Shown here: one piece after another, positions 52,000 to 59,605 of the stretch
Layout: each line of letters starts with the position of its first letter
Position numbering within the stretch: the first letter of the stretch is position 1
NCBI RefSeq assembly: GCF_011043625.1
Contig: NZ_JAAKGT010000008.1
Coordinates: 1-64,000, forward strand
DNA length: 64,000 nucleotides
Direction: 5' to 3'
From: Caulobacter sp. 602-2
GTDB lineage: Bacteria > Pseudomonadota > Alphaproteobacteria > Caulobacterales > Caulobacteraceae
Translations under genes and position numbers: made by a program
Notes under the pieces: model-generated
Database searches by the model: none
Told to the model about the DNA's origin: nothing
What the model saw: only the letters and a program-made list of their open reading frames with translations

Positions 52000-53448
52000 G
52001 TGACCACCGACACCGCCGCCAGCCAGGCCCTGCGCCTTAGCGCCACCAGCTTCCCGGCCGCCCTGCCCGGCGTGGCCCTGCCGTCCTACGCGCGTGACAA
52101 GGTCGAGATCGGCGTCGTCCACTTCGGTCCGGGAGCCTTTCACCGCGCCCACCAGGCCTTCTATTTCGACAAGCTGCTGGCCGCCGACCCGCGCTGGGGC
52201 ATCTGCGCCGTCTCGCTGAAGAGCCCCGGGGTGCGCGACGCCCTGGCCCCGCAGGACGGCCTCTACACCCTGGCTCAGCTGGACCATGAGACCAGCTTCC
52301 GCGTCATCGGCTCGATCCTGGAGGTGCTGGTCGCGCCGGAAGATCCCGAAGCCGTGTTCGCCCGCCTGGCCGCGCCCCAGACCCGGATCGTCACCCTGAC
52401 CGTCACCGAGAAGGGCTACACCCTGACCGGCGAGGGCAAGCTCGACACCGCCCATCCCGAAATCGTCCACGACCTGGCCCAGCCCGGCCGCCCGGTCAGC
52501 GCCGTCGGCTACATCGTCGAAGGCCTGCGCCGCCGCTTCGCCGTCGGCCTGCCGCCCTACGCCGTGGTGGCCTGCGACAACCTCGCCGACAACGGCTGGC
52601 GCCTGAAGGCCGCCACCGTGGCGTTCGCCCAGGCGGTGGACCCGGCCCTGGCCTCGTGGATCGAGGCGAACGGCGCCTTCCCGCGCACCATGGTCGACAG
52701 CATCACCCCCGCCACCGACGACGCCCTGCGCGCCCGCGTGCAGACCGCTACCGGCCTGTTCGACGCCTGGCCGATCCAGCGCGAGGCCTTCACCCAGTGG
52801 GTGGTCGAGGACGTACTGGGCGAAGGCGCGCCGGACCTCGCCAGCGTTGGCGTCACCCTGACCGACGACGTGCGGGGCTTCGAGCGGGCCAAGCTGCGCC
52901 TGCTGAACGGCGTGCACTCCACCCTGGCCTATGCCGGCCTGCTGAAGGGTCATGAGACGGTGTTCGAGGCGGTGGGCGATCCGGCGCTGGAGGCCCTGGC
53001 CCGCGACCTGATGGCCCAGGACATCATCCCCACCCTGACCGCGCCGCGCGGCCTTGACCTTCCCGCCTACGCCGAGGCGATCCTCGACCGCTTCCGCAAT
53101 CCCGAGATCCGCCACCTGCTGAGCCAGATCGCCTGGGACGGCTCGCAGAAGCTGCCGTTCCGCATCCTCGGCACCGTGAAGGACGCCCTGGAGGCCGGCC
53201 GCAGCGTCGAGCGCCTCGCCGTGCCGATCGCCGCCTGGTTCAAGTTCCTGAAGCTGCGCGCCGCCGAGGGCGCGGCCGTCACCGACCCGCTGGCCGACCG
53301 GCTGCTAGCCGTGGTCCAGGCTTTGCCCGGCGAGGTGAAGGGCGACGTCGCCGCGTTCCTGGCGGTGGAGGCGGTGTTCCCGCCCGAGCTGGCGAGCGAC
53401 GCGCGGTTCGTGGCGGCGGTCGAGAAGGCCTACGGCGAGCTGAGCTAG
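52000..53448 (+). CDS. uxuB: Mannitol-dehydrogenase-family uronate reductase (fructuronate/tagaturonate reductase)
   Basis: A 482-residue polyol-specific long-chain dehydrogenase. The NAD-binding start is VEIGVVHFGPGAFHRAHQAFY (about 31-51). The catalytic Lys region KLRLLNGVHSTLAYAG and the preceding DDVRGFERAK are family-typical, as is CDNLADNG. The start GTG 52000 is chosen with CGAGG 8 nt upstream. The family contains UxuB, UxaB and mannitol 2-dehydrogenase. UxuB-like sequence fits, but the only dehydratase in this window is UxaA, which needs the UxaB reaction, so the enzyme may serve tagaturonate or both. A hexuronate operator precedes it. Confidence 0.85.
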   Translation: MTTDTAASQALRLSATSFPAALPGVALPSYARDKVEIGVVHFGPGAFHRAHQAFYFDKLLAADPRWGICAVSLKSPGVRDALAPQDGLYTLAQLDHETSFRVIGSILEVLVAPEDPEAVFARLAAPQTRIVTLTVTEKGYTLTGEGKLDTAHPEIVHDLAQPGRPVSAVGYIVEGLRRRFAVGLPPYAVVACDNLADNGWRLKAATVAFAQAVDPALASWIEANGAFPRTMVDSITPATDDALRARVQTATGLFDAWPIQREAFTQWVVEDVLGEGAPDLASVGVTLTDDVRGFERAKLRLLNGVHSTLAYAGLLKGHETVFEAVGDPALEALARDLMAQDIIPTLTAPRGLDLPAYAEAILDRFRNPEIRHLLSQIAWDGSQKLPFRILGTVKDALEAGRSVERLAVPIAAWFKFLKLRAAEGAAVTDPLADRLLAVVQALPGEVKGDVAAFLAVEAVFPPELASDARFVAAVEKAYGELS

Positions 53449-53459
53449 ATTATACTCCC

Positions 53460-53589
53460 GTCATTCCCGCCCCTGTGGCGGGAAACCCTGGTTCCGCTGG
53501 TGGATGAGACGCAAGCGGCGTGCTCTGCACGCCGCCCCTCTCGCCCTTGCGACTTTCAGAGGGGTTCCCGCCACAAGGGCGGGAATGAC
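53460..53589. repeat. Intergenic inverted repeat (GTCATTCCCGCC family)
   Basis: GTCATTCCCGCCCCTGTGGC at left and GCCACAAGGGCGGGAATGAC at right are inverted ends. Inner GGGAAACCCTGG and GGGGTTCCCGCC also pair. The half-copy is at 22151-22185. It separates the convergent reductase and PRC-barrel genes. Confidence 0.8.
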
Positions 53590-53605
53590 AGGAAGAGAGA
53601 AGCCC

Positions 53606-53974
53606 CTACGGCTTCCAGTCCGGCAGGTTGGCCAGTTGGTCCTTGGTCAGCTTGGTGCGGACCAGGTAGTCGTTCGGGTCGCCAGGCTCGGGCGCGACCG
53701 AGACGTCGGCCAGGGCCACGACGACCTTCTTGTCGGGTCCGACCCGGTCGATCTCGATCACCACGGCGGTCGGCTTGCCGGCGGCGTCCAGCAGCACGTG
53801 CTCGACTTCGCCGGCCTTGCGGTTGGCCGAGTCGATGACGTCGGCGTCCTCGATCTGGCCGACGGTGAAGCTGCCCTTGGCGCTCAGCGTCTCGTCGCGG
53901 GCGATGGTCGATTGGGCGAAGGCCGCGCCCCCCAGCAGGGCGAAAGCAATGGCGGTCAGGGCGATCCGCTTCAT
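53606..53974 (-). CDS. Exported PRC-barrel domain protein
   Basis: A 122-residue exported protein: signal peptide MKRIALTAIAFALLGGAAFAQ, then a small beta-barrel with KGSFTVGQIEDADVIDSANR, EVEHVLLDAAGKPTAVVIEI and KVVVALADVSVAPEPGD. PRC-barrel domains appear in many stress and photosynthetic proteins without single enzymatic function. The role is unknown. ATG 53974 is the likely start; longer in-frame extensions lack a signal. It is divergent from the gene at 54107. Confidence 0.85.
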   Translation of the reverse strand: MKRIALTAIAFALLGGAAFAQSTIARDETLSAKGSFTVGQIEDADVIDSANRKAGEVEHVLLDAAGKPTAVVIEIDRVGPDKKVVVALADVSVAPEPGDPNDYLVRTKLTKDQLANLPDWKP

Positions 53975-54106
53975 GGCGTGTCTCCGTGTTGATGCACCGA
54001 GCCAACGCTCCGTACACGGCGCCGTTCCGCCGAGACCGGATCTGCGCTCGACGGCGACGCGCATGGTCTCGCTTCGCTGCGAATTCGCGGCTAGCCTGCG
54101 GTCGCC

Positions 54107-54412
54107 ATGATGGTTCTCGGACTTCTCGGATTTCTCGCCATGGGCGCCGCCGGCGGGGCTCTCGCCCTGCGTGGCGTGAAGATCGTCAACGCCATGGCGG
54201 CCGCCCTGCTGGCGGCGGACCCGCAACTCGACGCACGCTACCGCCGACGCTGGCATACCAACATCGAGGGCATGCGGATCACCGCCGAGTACAGCCGACG
54301 CTTTCCGGGCGGCCCGCTGATCGCCCGGCTGCACCGGACCTACTGGGCGATAGGCGGCTGGCTTACCCTATGCGTGGTCAGCGTCTACGCCCTGCGGGAT
54401 AGCCTGCCCTAG
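54107..54412 (+). CDS. Small two-span membrane protein
   Basis: A 101-residue protein with hydrophobic segments LGLLGFLAMGAAGGALAL at the N terminus and AIGGWLTLCVVSVYAL at the C terminus, joined by a basic middle (YRRRWHTNIEGMRITAEYSR). No family is recognised. Its TAG and the stop of the convergent sugar-transferase gene overlap in the same CTAG palindrome. The ATG at 54107 has an ATG 3 nt later as alternative start. Confidence 0.65.
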   Translation: MMVLGLLGFLAMGAAGGALALRGVKIVNAMAAALLAADPQLDARYRRRWHTNIEGMRITAEYSRRFPGGPLIARLHRTYWAIGGWLTLCVVSVYALRDSLP

Positions 54413-54972
54413 GCCCGCACGCCCTTGCCCAGCACCACGGGCGCCACGGTGCCCAGCAGGATCTTGAGGTCGAACAGGAACGAGGCGCGAGCCAGGTACT
54501 CGGCGTCCAGGGCCACCTTCTCGGGAATGGCCAGTTCGTCGCGGCCGTTGATCTGGGCCCAGCCGGTGACGCCCGGACGCAAGGCATGGACGCCGGCGGC
54601 GGTGCGGGCGGCCACCAGGTCGTCCTGGTTGAACAGCGCCGGGCGCGGGCCCACAAGGCTCATGTGGCCGACCAGCACGCTCCACAGTTGCGGCAGTTCG
54701 TCGAGGCTGGTCTTGCGCAGGAACGGCCCGACCGGCGTCAGCCAGCGGTGCGGGTCGTCCAGCAGGTGGGTGGCGACCTCGGGGGTGTCGATCCGCATGG
54801 TGCGGAACTTGGGCATCGGAAAGAGGCGGTTTTCCCGCCCCACCCGCTGAGACCAGTAGACCGCCGGCCCCGGCGAGGTGGCGCGCACCAGCACCGCCAC
54901 GACCGCCAGCGGCAGGGCCAGCACGGCAAGGCCCGCCGCGGCGGCGGCGAAGTCGAAGGCGCGCTTCAACAC
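54409..54972 (-). CDS. Undecaprenyl-phosphate sugar phosphotransferase (bacterial sugar transferase)
   Basis: A 187-residue polyisoprenyl-phosphate sugar-1-phosphate transferase of the short type. MLKRAFDFAAAAAGLAVLALPLAVVAVL is the re-entrant N-terminal helix. The family signatures follow: KFRTMRIDTPE, FLRKTSLDELPQLWSVLVGHMSLVGPRP and RPGVTGWAQINGRDEL. It loads the first sugar onto the lipid carrier in exopolysaccharide or holdfast-like synthesis at the inner membrane. Its start lies 4 bp after the tipN-like stop, so it is likely cotranscribed with it. Confidence 0.9.
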   Translation of the reverse strand: MLKRAFDFAAAAAGLAVLALPLAVVAVLVRATSPGPAVYWSQRVGRENRLFPMPKFRTMRIDTPEVATHLLDDPHRWLTPVGPFLRKTSLDELPQLWSVLVGHMSLVGPRPALFNQDDLVAARTAAGVHALRPGVTGWAQINGRDELAIPEKVALDAEYLARASFLFDLKILLGTVAPVVLGKGVRA

Positions 54973-54976
54973 GCGA

Positions 54977-57900
54977 TCAGGCCAGGTCGCTGGCCGCCGC
55001 GTCGAGCAGCAGGTAGGCGCGACCGGCCTCCGAGGCCAGCAGGGCGGCCACCAGGAAGCCCTCGCGATCCTGCTGGGCGGCCTCGCTCACCATGCCGGCG
55101 TAGCGGCGCACGAAGCGCTCGGCGTTGGTCTTCAGCGTGGCGTCCGAGAACAGGCGGCGCACCAGGCGGCGGATCGCGGCGGGAGCCAGTTTCTTGACCA
55201 CCTCGCGGGCGCCGGCCTCGTCATGGGTCTGGATGGCGGCGGCGATCTCGTCGATGCGGCCGCGCGGCAGCAGGGCCGACGGGTCGATGCCCATGGCCAG
55301 GATCTCGCCGGCCAGCTTTTCGCCCAGGGCAGCGTCGCCCGGCGAGCTGCCCTGCATGTCGCCCAGCAGGTTCTTCCAGCTCCAGCCGCCTTCGTCCTGG
55401 ACGGGCTCGGGCGGAGCCGGCGCCGCGCCACGACCGCCGGCGGCGTCGAACATGGTGCGGAACTCGTCGTCGGTGGCCGTGGGGGTCAGCTTCAGGCGCT
55501 GGCGCGGCGGCGGCTCCAGCGGCGCGAAGTCGTCCGAGGGATAGGCCGGCGGCGGCGGGGTCTGGGCGCGCGGGGGCTGCGGCGCGGGCGGAGGCGGAGG
55601 CGGCGGCGCCTGGCGCTGCTGGGGCGGCGGAGCCGGTTGCGGGGCCGGTTGAGGCGCCATCTGCGGCGGACGCACCAGGGCCGAGGCGCCACGGCTCGAC
55701 GGCGCGGCGAAGCTCGGGGTCTGGGCCGCGGCGGCGTTCATCTGGGTCACCGCCTCGCTCAGCATCTCGTAGTTGCGGCGGACGCGGTCCTGGAAGGCCT
55801 GATCGATGGCCGCCGTCTCCTCGGCGGTGCGGCGGGCGGCGGCGCGCAGGTCGTCGATGCCCTTCTCGATCTGGGCGCGAACCTCGGCGGCGCGAGCCAG
55901 GGCCTCACCCGGCAGGGCGGCGCTGCTCTGGCCGGCCTCGACCAGCAGACGCTCCATCTCGGCGATGGCGCTGCGAGCGGTCTCGACGCTTTCGGCCAGC
56001 TTCTGGGCGGTGCGGGCGCCGGCCTGCTCGACCACCTGGGCCGAGTTCTCGATCAGGTCGCGGGCTTCCTGCATGCGCGATTCGAACACGGCGTCGGCCT
56101 TCTGGCCGGCCGAGAAGGCGATCTCGTTCAGCTGGTCGACGCGGCCGCGAGCGGTCTCGACGCGCAGCTCCACGCCCTCCCCGGCCCGCTGGGCGGCGTC
56201 GGTGATGGCGTTCATGGCGCGGGTCAGCTCGGCCTCGAGGTCTCCACGACGGTCGACCGCGGCGGCTTCCAGGCGAGCCAGGGCGGCCTGGGTCTCGGCG
56301 GCCAGGGCCTCGCGTTCGGCGCGGGCGGCCTCGGCCATCTCGCGCAGCTGGTCGCCGGACGAGACGATCAGGCCGCGCAGCACCTCGGCGCCCATGGCGG
56401 CGATGTCGCCCAGCTCGGAAGCGCCGACGCGGGTGTAGGCCACGAACTCGGTGAGCTGGGCGGTGCGGGTCTCGGTCTCGGAGGAGAAGTCCTCCTGGTC
56501 GGCGCGCAGGGCCTGGGCGACGGCCACCAGGGCGGCGCGCTGCGAGGCCAGGCTGCGTTCGACGCTGCCGATCTGGTCGCCGACGCCCTGGCCGGCGGTT
56601 TCCAGGCGGGCGATCTGGCGCGACAGGTCCTCGGCCCCGACGCGGGCGGCGTCCGACGCCTCGGCGGCGGCGGCGGCGAGATCGGCGGCGCGGGCGGCAA
56701 GCGCGGCCTCGGCCTCGCGCAACTGGGTTTCGGCCAGGTCGGAGGCCTCGGCGACCATGCGGGCCTGACTGCCGATGGCGTCGACCACGGCGGTGGACTG
56801 GGTGTCGAGGGTGGCCGACAGCGCCTGCATGGCGTTGCGCTCGTGGCCCAGGCCCTCGGCCAGCTGCTTGGCCATGCGGCTCGACGAGTCGGCGGCCTCG
56901 ACCAGGCGGGCGGTCTCCTCGGCCAGGGCCTGGCGCAGGGTGACGATGCGCTCGCGGGCGGCGTCGGCGGCGCTGGTGGCCGCGTCGATCTGGCCGCTGA
57001 GGGCGTCGACCACGCCGGTGGCCCCGGCGGCGGCCAGCGCGGCGGGGGTCAGCAACTGGTCGGTCAGCTGGCGCGTGCGGCGCAGCTCGGCCGACACGCC
57101 CATGGCCTGGCGCAGCATGTAGGCGGCCAGCAGGATGAAGGCGGCCGGACCGGCGGCCAGGGCCGCGAACACCGCCATGGTCACCGGCATCGGCAGGGTC
57201 GGCCCATAGCCCAGGGCGAACATCACCGGCGCCACCGCCCACAGGGCCGCGACGCAGACCGCCATGCTCCAATAGACGCCGCCGGGCATCGGCTTGCGTT
57301 CGGCGCGTTCGGCCAGGGCCTGCACCGGACGCTCGGCGACCGGGGGACGCGCGGCCGGATCGGGCCTGGCCGGCGGTTCGGGCTCGGGACGCGGCGCGGG
57401 CGGTTGGGCCGCGGCGGGAGCGGTCAGGAAGGTCGGCAGCGGCGGCAGGTCGTCGGCCGGCGCGCGCTCGGCGCTGCGCGTGCGACGGCTGCGCGGCTCG
57501 GGCGGCGGAGCAAATTCGGGCATGGGTTCTGGTTCAGGCGCGGGCGGCGGCGCCTCGGCGATCGGTTCGGCTTCAGGCTCAGGCGGCGCGACCGGTTCCG
57601 GCGGCGCGGAGGTGCGGAAGAACGAGCGGCGCGCGCTGGAGCGATCCTCGCGCAGCGGCGGTTCGTACGGTTCGGGGGCCGGCTCCACCGGCGGCGCCGG
57701 TTCGGGTTCGGGCTCAGGCGCGATCGACGAGGCCAGCGGCTCGGGCGCCGGTTCGGGCTGGGGCTCGGGCGGCTGATAGGACGGCGGACGCGCGCCGCGC
57801 GACGGCGCGGCCAGGAAACCGGCTTCCGGCAGGTCGGCGATGTCGAGATCGTTGTCCGGCTCGCTGATCGGCGCGTCCGGATCGGGCTCGGCGGCGGCGA

Positions 57901-58003
57901 AGGGTTCCGACTCGGGCAGGCCAGAAGCAGGCGCCGCATCGTCGCGGGGCGTCTCCACCGGCAGGGTGGAAAAGTCGAGCGGTCGGCGCTTCTTAGGCTT
58001 CAT
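54977..58003 (-). CDS. tipN: TipN-like polarity factor
   Basis: 1008 residues from ATG 58003. Residues 1-235 are acidic and Pro/Glu-rich (EPEPEPAPP repeats). Two membrane spans follow, GGVYWSMAVCVAALWAVAPV (about 242-267) and TMAVFAALAAGPAAFILLAA (about 270-298). Residues about 300-730 are a long Ala/Glu/Arg coiled coil, then a Pro/Gln-rich linker (about 745-800) and a conserved helical C-terminal domain (WSWKNLLGDMQG ... VVKKLAPAAIRRLVRRLFSD). This order matches Caulobacter TipN, the new-pole landmark that orients division, flagellum placement and ParA-dependent segregation; there it is 882 residues, so this copy has larger linkers. The call depends on architecture, not on alignment. Confidence 0.72.
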   Translation of the reverse strand: MKPKKRRPLDFSTLPVETPRDDAAPASGLPESEPFAAAEPDPDAPISEPDNDLDIADLPEAGFLAAPSRGARPPSYQPPEPQPEPAPEPLASSIAPEPEPEPAPPVEPAPEPYEPPLREDRSSARRSFFRTSAPPEPVAPPEPEAEPIAEAPPPAPEPEPMPEFAPPPEPRSRRTRSAERAPADDLPPLPTFLTAPAAAQPPAPRPEPEPPARPDPAARPPVAERPVQALAERAERKPMPGGVYWSMAVCVAALWAVAPVMFALGYGPTLPMPVTMAVFAALAAGPAAFILLAAYMLRQAMGVSAELRRTRQLTDQLLTPAALAAAGATGVVDALSGQIDAATSAADAARERIVTLRQALAEETARLVEAADSSSRMAKQLAEGLGHERNAMQALSATLDTQSTAVVDAIGSQARMVAEASDLAETQLREAEAALAARAADLAAAAAEASDAARVGAEDLSRQIARLETAGQGVGDQIGSVERSLASQRAALVAVAQALRADQEDFSSETETRTAQLTEFVAYTRVGASELGDIAAMGAEVLRGLIVSSGDQLREMAEAARAEREALAAETQAALARLEAAAVDRRGDLEAELTRAMNAITDAAQRAGEGVELRVETARGRVDQLNEIAFSAGQKADAVFESRMQEARDLIENSAQVVEQAGARTAQKLAESVETARSAIAEMERLLVEAGQSSAALPGEALARAAEVRAQIEKGIDDLRAAARRTAEETAAIDQAFQDRVRRNYEMLSEAVTQMNAAAAQTPSFAAPSSRGASALVRPPQMAPQPAPQPAPPPQQRQAPPPPPPPAPQPPRAQTPPPPAYPSDDFAPLEPPPRQRLKLTPTATDDEFRTMFDAAGGRGAAPAPPEPVQDEGGWSWKNLLGDMQGSSPGDAALGEKLAGEILAMGIDPSALLPRGRIDEIAAAIQTHDEAGAREVVKKLAPAAIRRLVRRLFSDATLKTNAERFVRRYAGMVSEAAQQDREGFLVAALLASEAGRAYLLLDAAASDLA

Positions 58004-58201
58004 ACGCAGCCACTGTCCCAAGGCGAACGACGAGGGGGCCTCTCACAGCGACGCAGCGCGCAAGCCCCTTCATCGCGCAGGCGAGTAAACCTAGCCGCGA
58101 AAGGCGCCCGCGCATAGCCGGTTGACGCGGTTTTCCCCAAAGCGGGCCGAGTGTTGCGCGATTCTGCGGGGGCTCGCCCCGACGATCCCGGGGCGGACGG
58201 A

Positions 58202-58408
58202 TCAGGCGCGGGCGAGGCGCGCGGCCTGTTCGGGGCAGACGATCTTGGGCGCGGTTTCCAGGCGCACGGCCTGGCGCGGCGAACGCGCTACGGTGCGTTC
58301 GACCTTCGGCTTGACGATCTTTTCCTCGATCACCACGCCGAATTGGCAAAGGGCCGTGGCCGAGAGCCACAGCACGACAGCCGCGAGGAGTTCTGACAAG
58401 AAGGACAT
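58202..58408 (-). CDS. 68-residue single-span membrane protein
   Basis: A small protein starting MSFLSELLAAVVLWLSATAL with one transmembrane helix, then VVIEEKIVKPKVERTVARSP and a basic C-terminal tail ending EQAARLARA. Two Cys (Cys21 at the helix end, Cys58). No family recognised. It lies between tipN and cysD in an otherwise gene-free stretch. The helix and the charge distribution support a real, possibly inner-membrane, protein with cytoplasmic tail. Confidence is moderate because it is short. Confidence 0.55.
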   Translation of the reverse strand: MSFLSELLAAVVLWLSATALCQFGVVIEEKIVKPKVERTVARSPRQAVRLETAPKIVCPEQAARLARA

Positions 58409-58527
58409 CGGCTTACCCGTCGATCCGATAGCGCCGTTATGCCGCAATCCATGGTCATGCTCGAATGAACTTTTGGTCATGTTGGCGCAACGGCGCCCAC
58501 ACAAGCTGACAGCGCCCCTAGATTTCT

Positions 58528-58569
58528 GAGCCTTGCTCCCCGGGTCGTGGAGACCTAGGTCGCAGGCTC
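58528..58569 (+). promoter_or_regulatory. Structured leader element upstream of cysD
   Basis: GAGCCT (58528-58533) pairs with AGGCTC (58564-58569). Between them GGTC-GTGGA-GACC and the palindrome GACCTAGGTC offer competing hairpins. It is followed after 7 nt by an intrinsic terminator, then cysD. This layout suggests a regulatory leader; I do not recognise a known riboswitch class. Confidence 0.4.
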
Positions 58570-58576
58570 CCCCGGT

Positions 58577-58620
58577 ACTTCGCTTCCCGCCGTCCGGCGC
58601 GGGGCGAAGTCTTTCTGTTT
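58577..58620 (+). terminator. Intrinsic terminator in the cysD leader
   Basis: ACTTCGC (58577-58583) pairs with GCGAAGT (58604-58610), enclosing a second stem made of CCC/GGG and GCCG/CGGC with a 2-nt loop. CUUUCUGUUU follows. It lies 68 nt before the cysD ATG and has no upstream gene on its strand to terminate, so attenuation of cysD-cysNC is the likely role. Confidence 0.6.
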
Positions 58621-58687
58621 GCGGACGACCGTCTTGGCCCTTACCCAGCTTGCATCCCAGGCGCCCGCCGTCGCTTACGAGCCGACC

Positions 58688-59605
58688 ATGCCCGTGATCT
58701 CGCCCGCCCGCCTCACACACCTGCAGCGCCTGGAAGCCGAGAGCATCCACATCATGCGCGAGGTCGCGGCCGAGTGCGAAAACCCGGTCATGCTGTACTC
58801 GATCGGCAAGGACAGCGCGGTGATGCTGCACCTGGCCGCCAAGGCGTTCTATCCGTCCAAGCCGCCCTTCCCGCTGCTGCACGTCGACACGACCTGGAAG
58901 TTCAAGGCGATGTACGAGCTGCGCGACAAGATCGCCGAGCAGCTGGGCTTCGACCTGCTGGTCCACAAGAACCCCGAGGCCGAGGCGCGCGGCATCAACC
59001 CGTTCGACCACGGCAGCGCCCTGCACACCGACCTCTGGAAGACCGAAGGCCTCAAGCAGGCCCTGGCCAAATACGGCTTCGACGCAGCCTTCGGCGGCGC
59101 CCGCCGCGACGAGGAGAAGAGCCGCGCCAAGGAGCGCGTGTTCAGCTTCCGCTCGGCCGAGCAGCGTTGGGACCCGAAGAACCAACGCCCCGAGCTGTGG
59201 AAGCTCTACAACACCCGCAAGCACCCGGGCGAAAGCCTGCGAGTCTTCCCGATCTCCAACTGGACCGAGCTGGACGTCTGGCAATACATCCACCTGGAGA
59301 ACATCCCGATCGTGCCGCTCTACTTCTCGGCCCCGCGGCCGGTGGTCGAGCGCGACGGCGCGCTGATCATGGTGGACGACGAACGCTTCCGCCTGCGCGA
59401 GGGCGAGGAGCCGCAGATCAAGAGCGTGCGCTTCCGCACCCTGGGCTGCTACCCGCTGACCGGCGCCGTCGAGAGCACCGCCTCGACCCTGCCCGAGATC
59501 ATCCAGGAGATGCTCCTGACCACCACCAGCGAGCGCCAGGGGCGGGTCATCGACCACGACCAGTCCGCCTCGATGGAGAAGAAGAAGCAGGAGGGCTACT
59601 TCTGA
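58688..59605 (+). CDS. cysD: Sulfate adenylyltransferase subunit 2
   Basis: About 305 residues (E. coli CysD 302). It is the ATP-pyrophosphatase subunit that forms APS from sulfate. The PP-loop is [12 protein letters not shown] (SxGKDS, residues about 36-47). Other CysD segments are [49 protein letters not shown] and [23 protein letters not shown] 58688 fits the family N terminus ([20 protein letters not shown]); an upstream in-frame TTG at 58619 would add 23 residues. Its stop overlaps the cysNC start (TGATG), so the subunits are coupled. Confidence 0.95.
   Translation: MPVISPARLTHLQRLEAESIHIMREVAAECENPVMLYSIGKDSAVMLHLAAKAFYPSKPPFPLLHVDTTWKFKAMYELRDKIAEQLGFDLLVHKNPEAEARGINPFDHGSALHTDLWKTEGLKQALAKYGFDAAFGGARRDEEKSRAKERVFSFRSAEQRWDPKNQRPELWKLYNTRKHPGESLRVFPISNWTELDVWQYIHLENIPIVPLYFSAPRPVVERDGALIMVDDERFRLREGEEPQIKSVRFRTLGCYPLTGAVESTASTLPEIIQEMLLTTTSERQGRVIDHDQSASMEKKKQEGYF

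Noticed and set aside
54878..58117. 1079-residue plus frame opposite tipN, with glycine-rich repeats
   Set aside because: The apparent repeats mirror the Ala/Glu and Pro-rich coding of the minus frame. No start signal or export signal.
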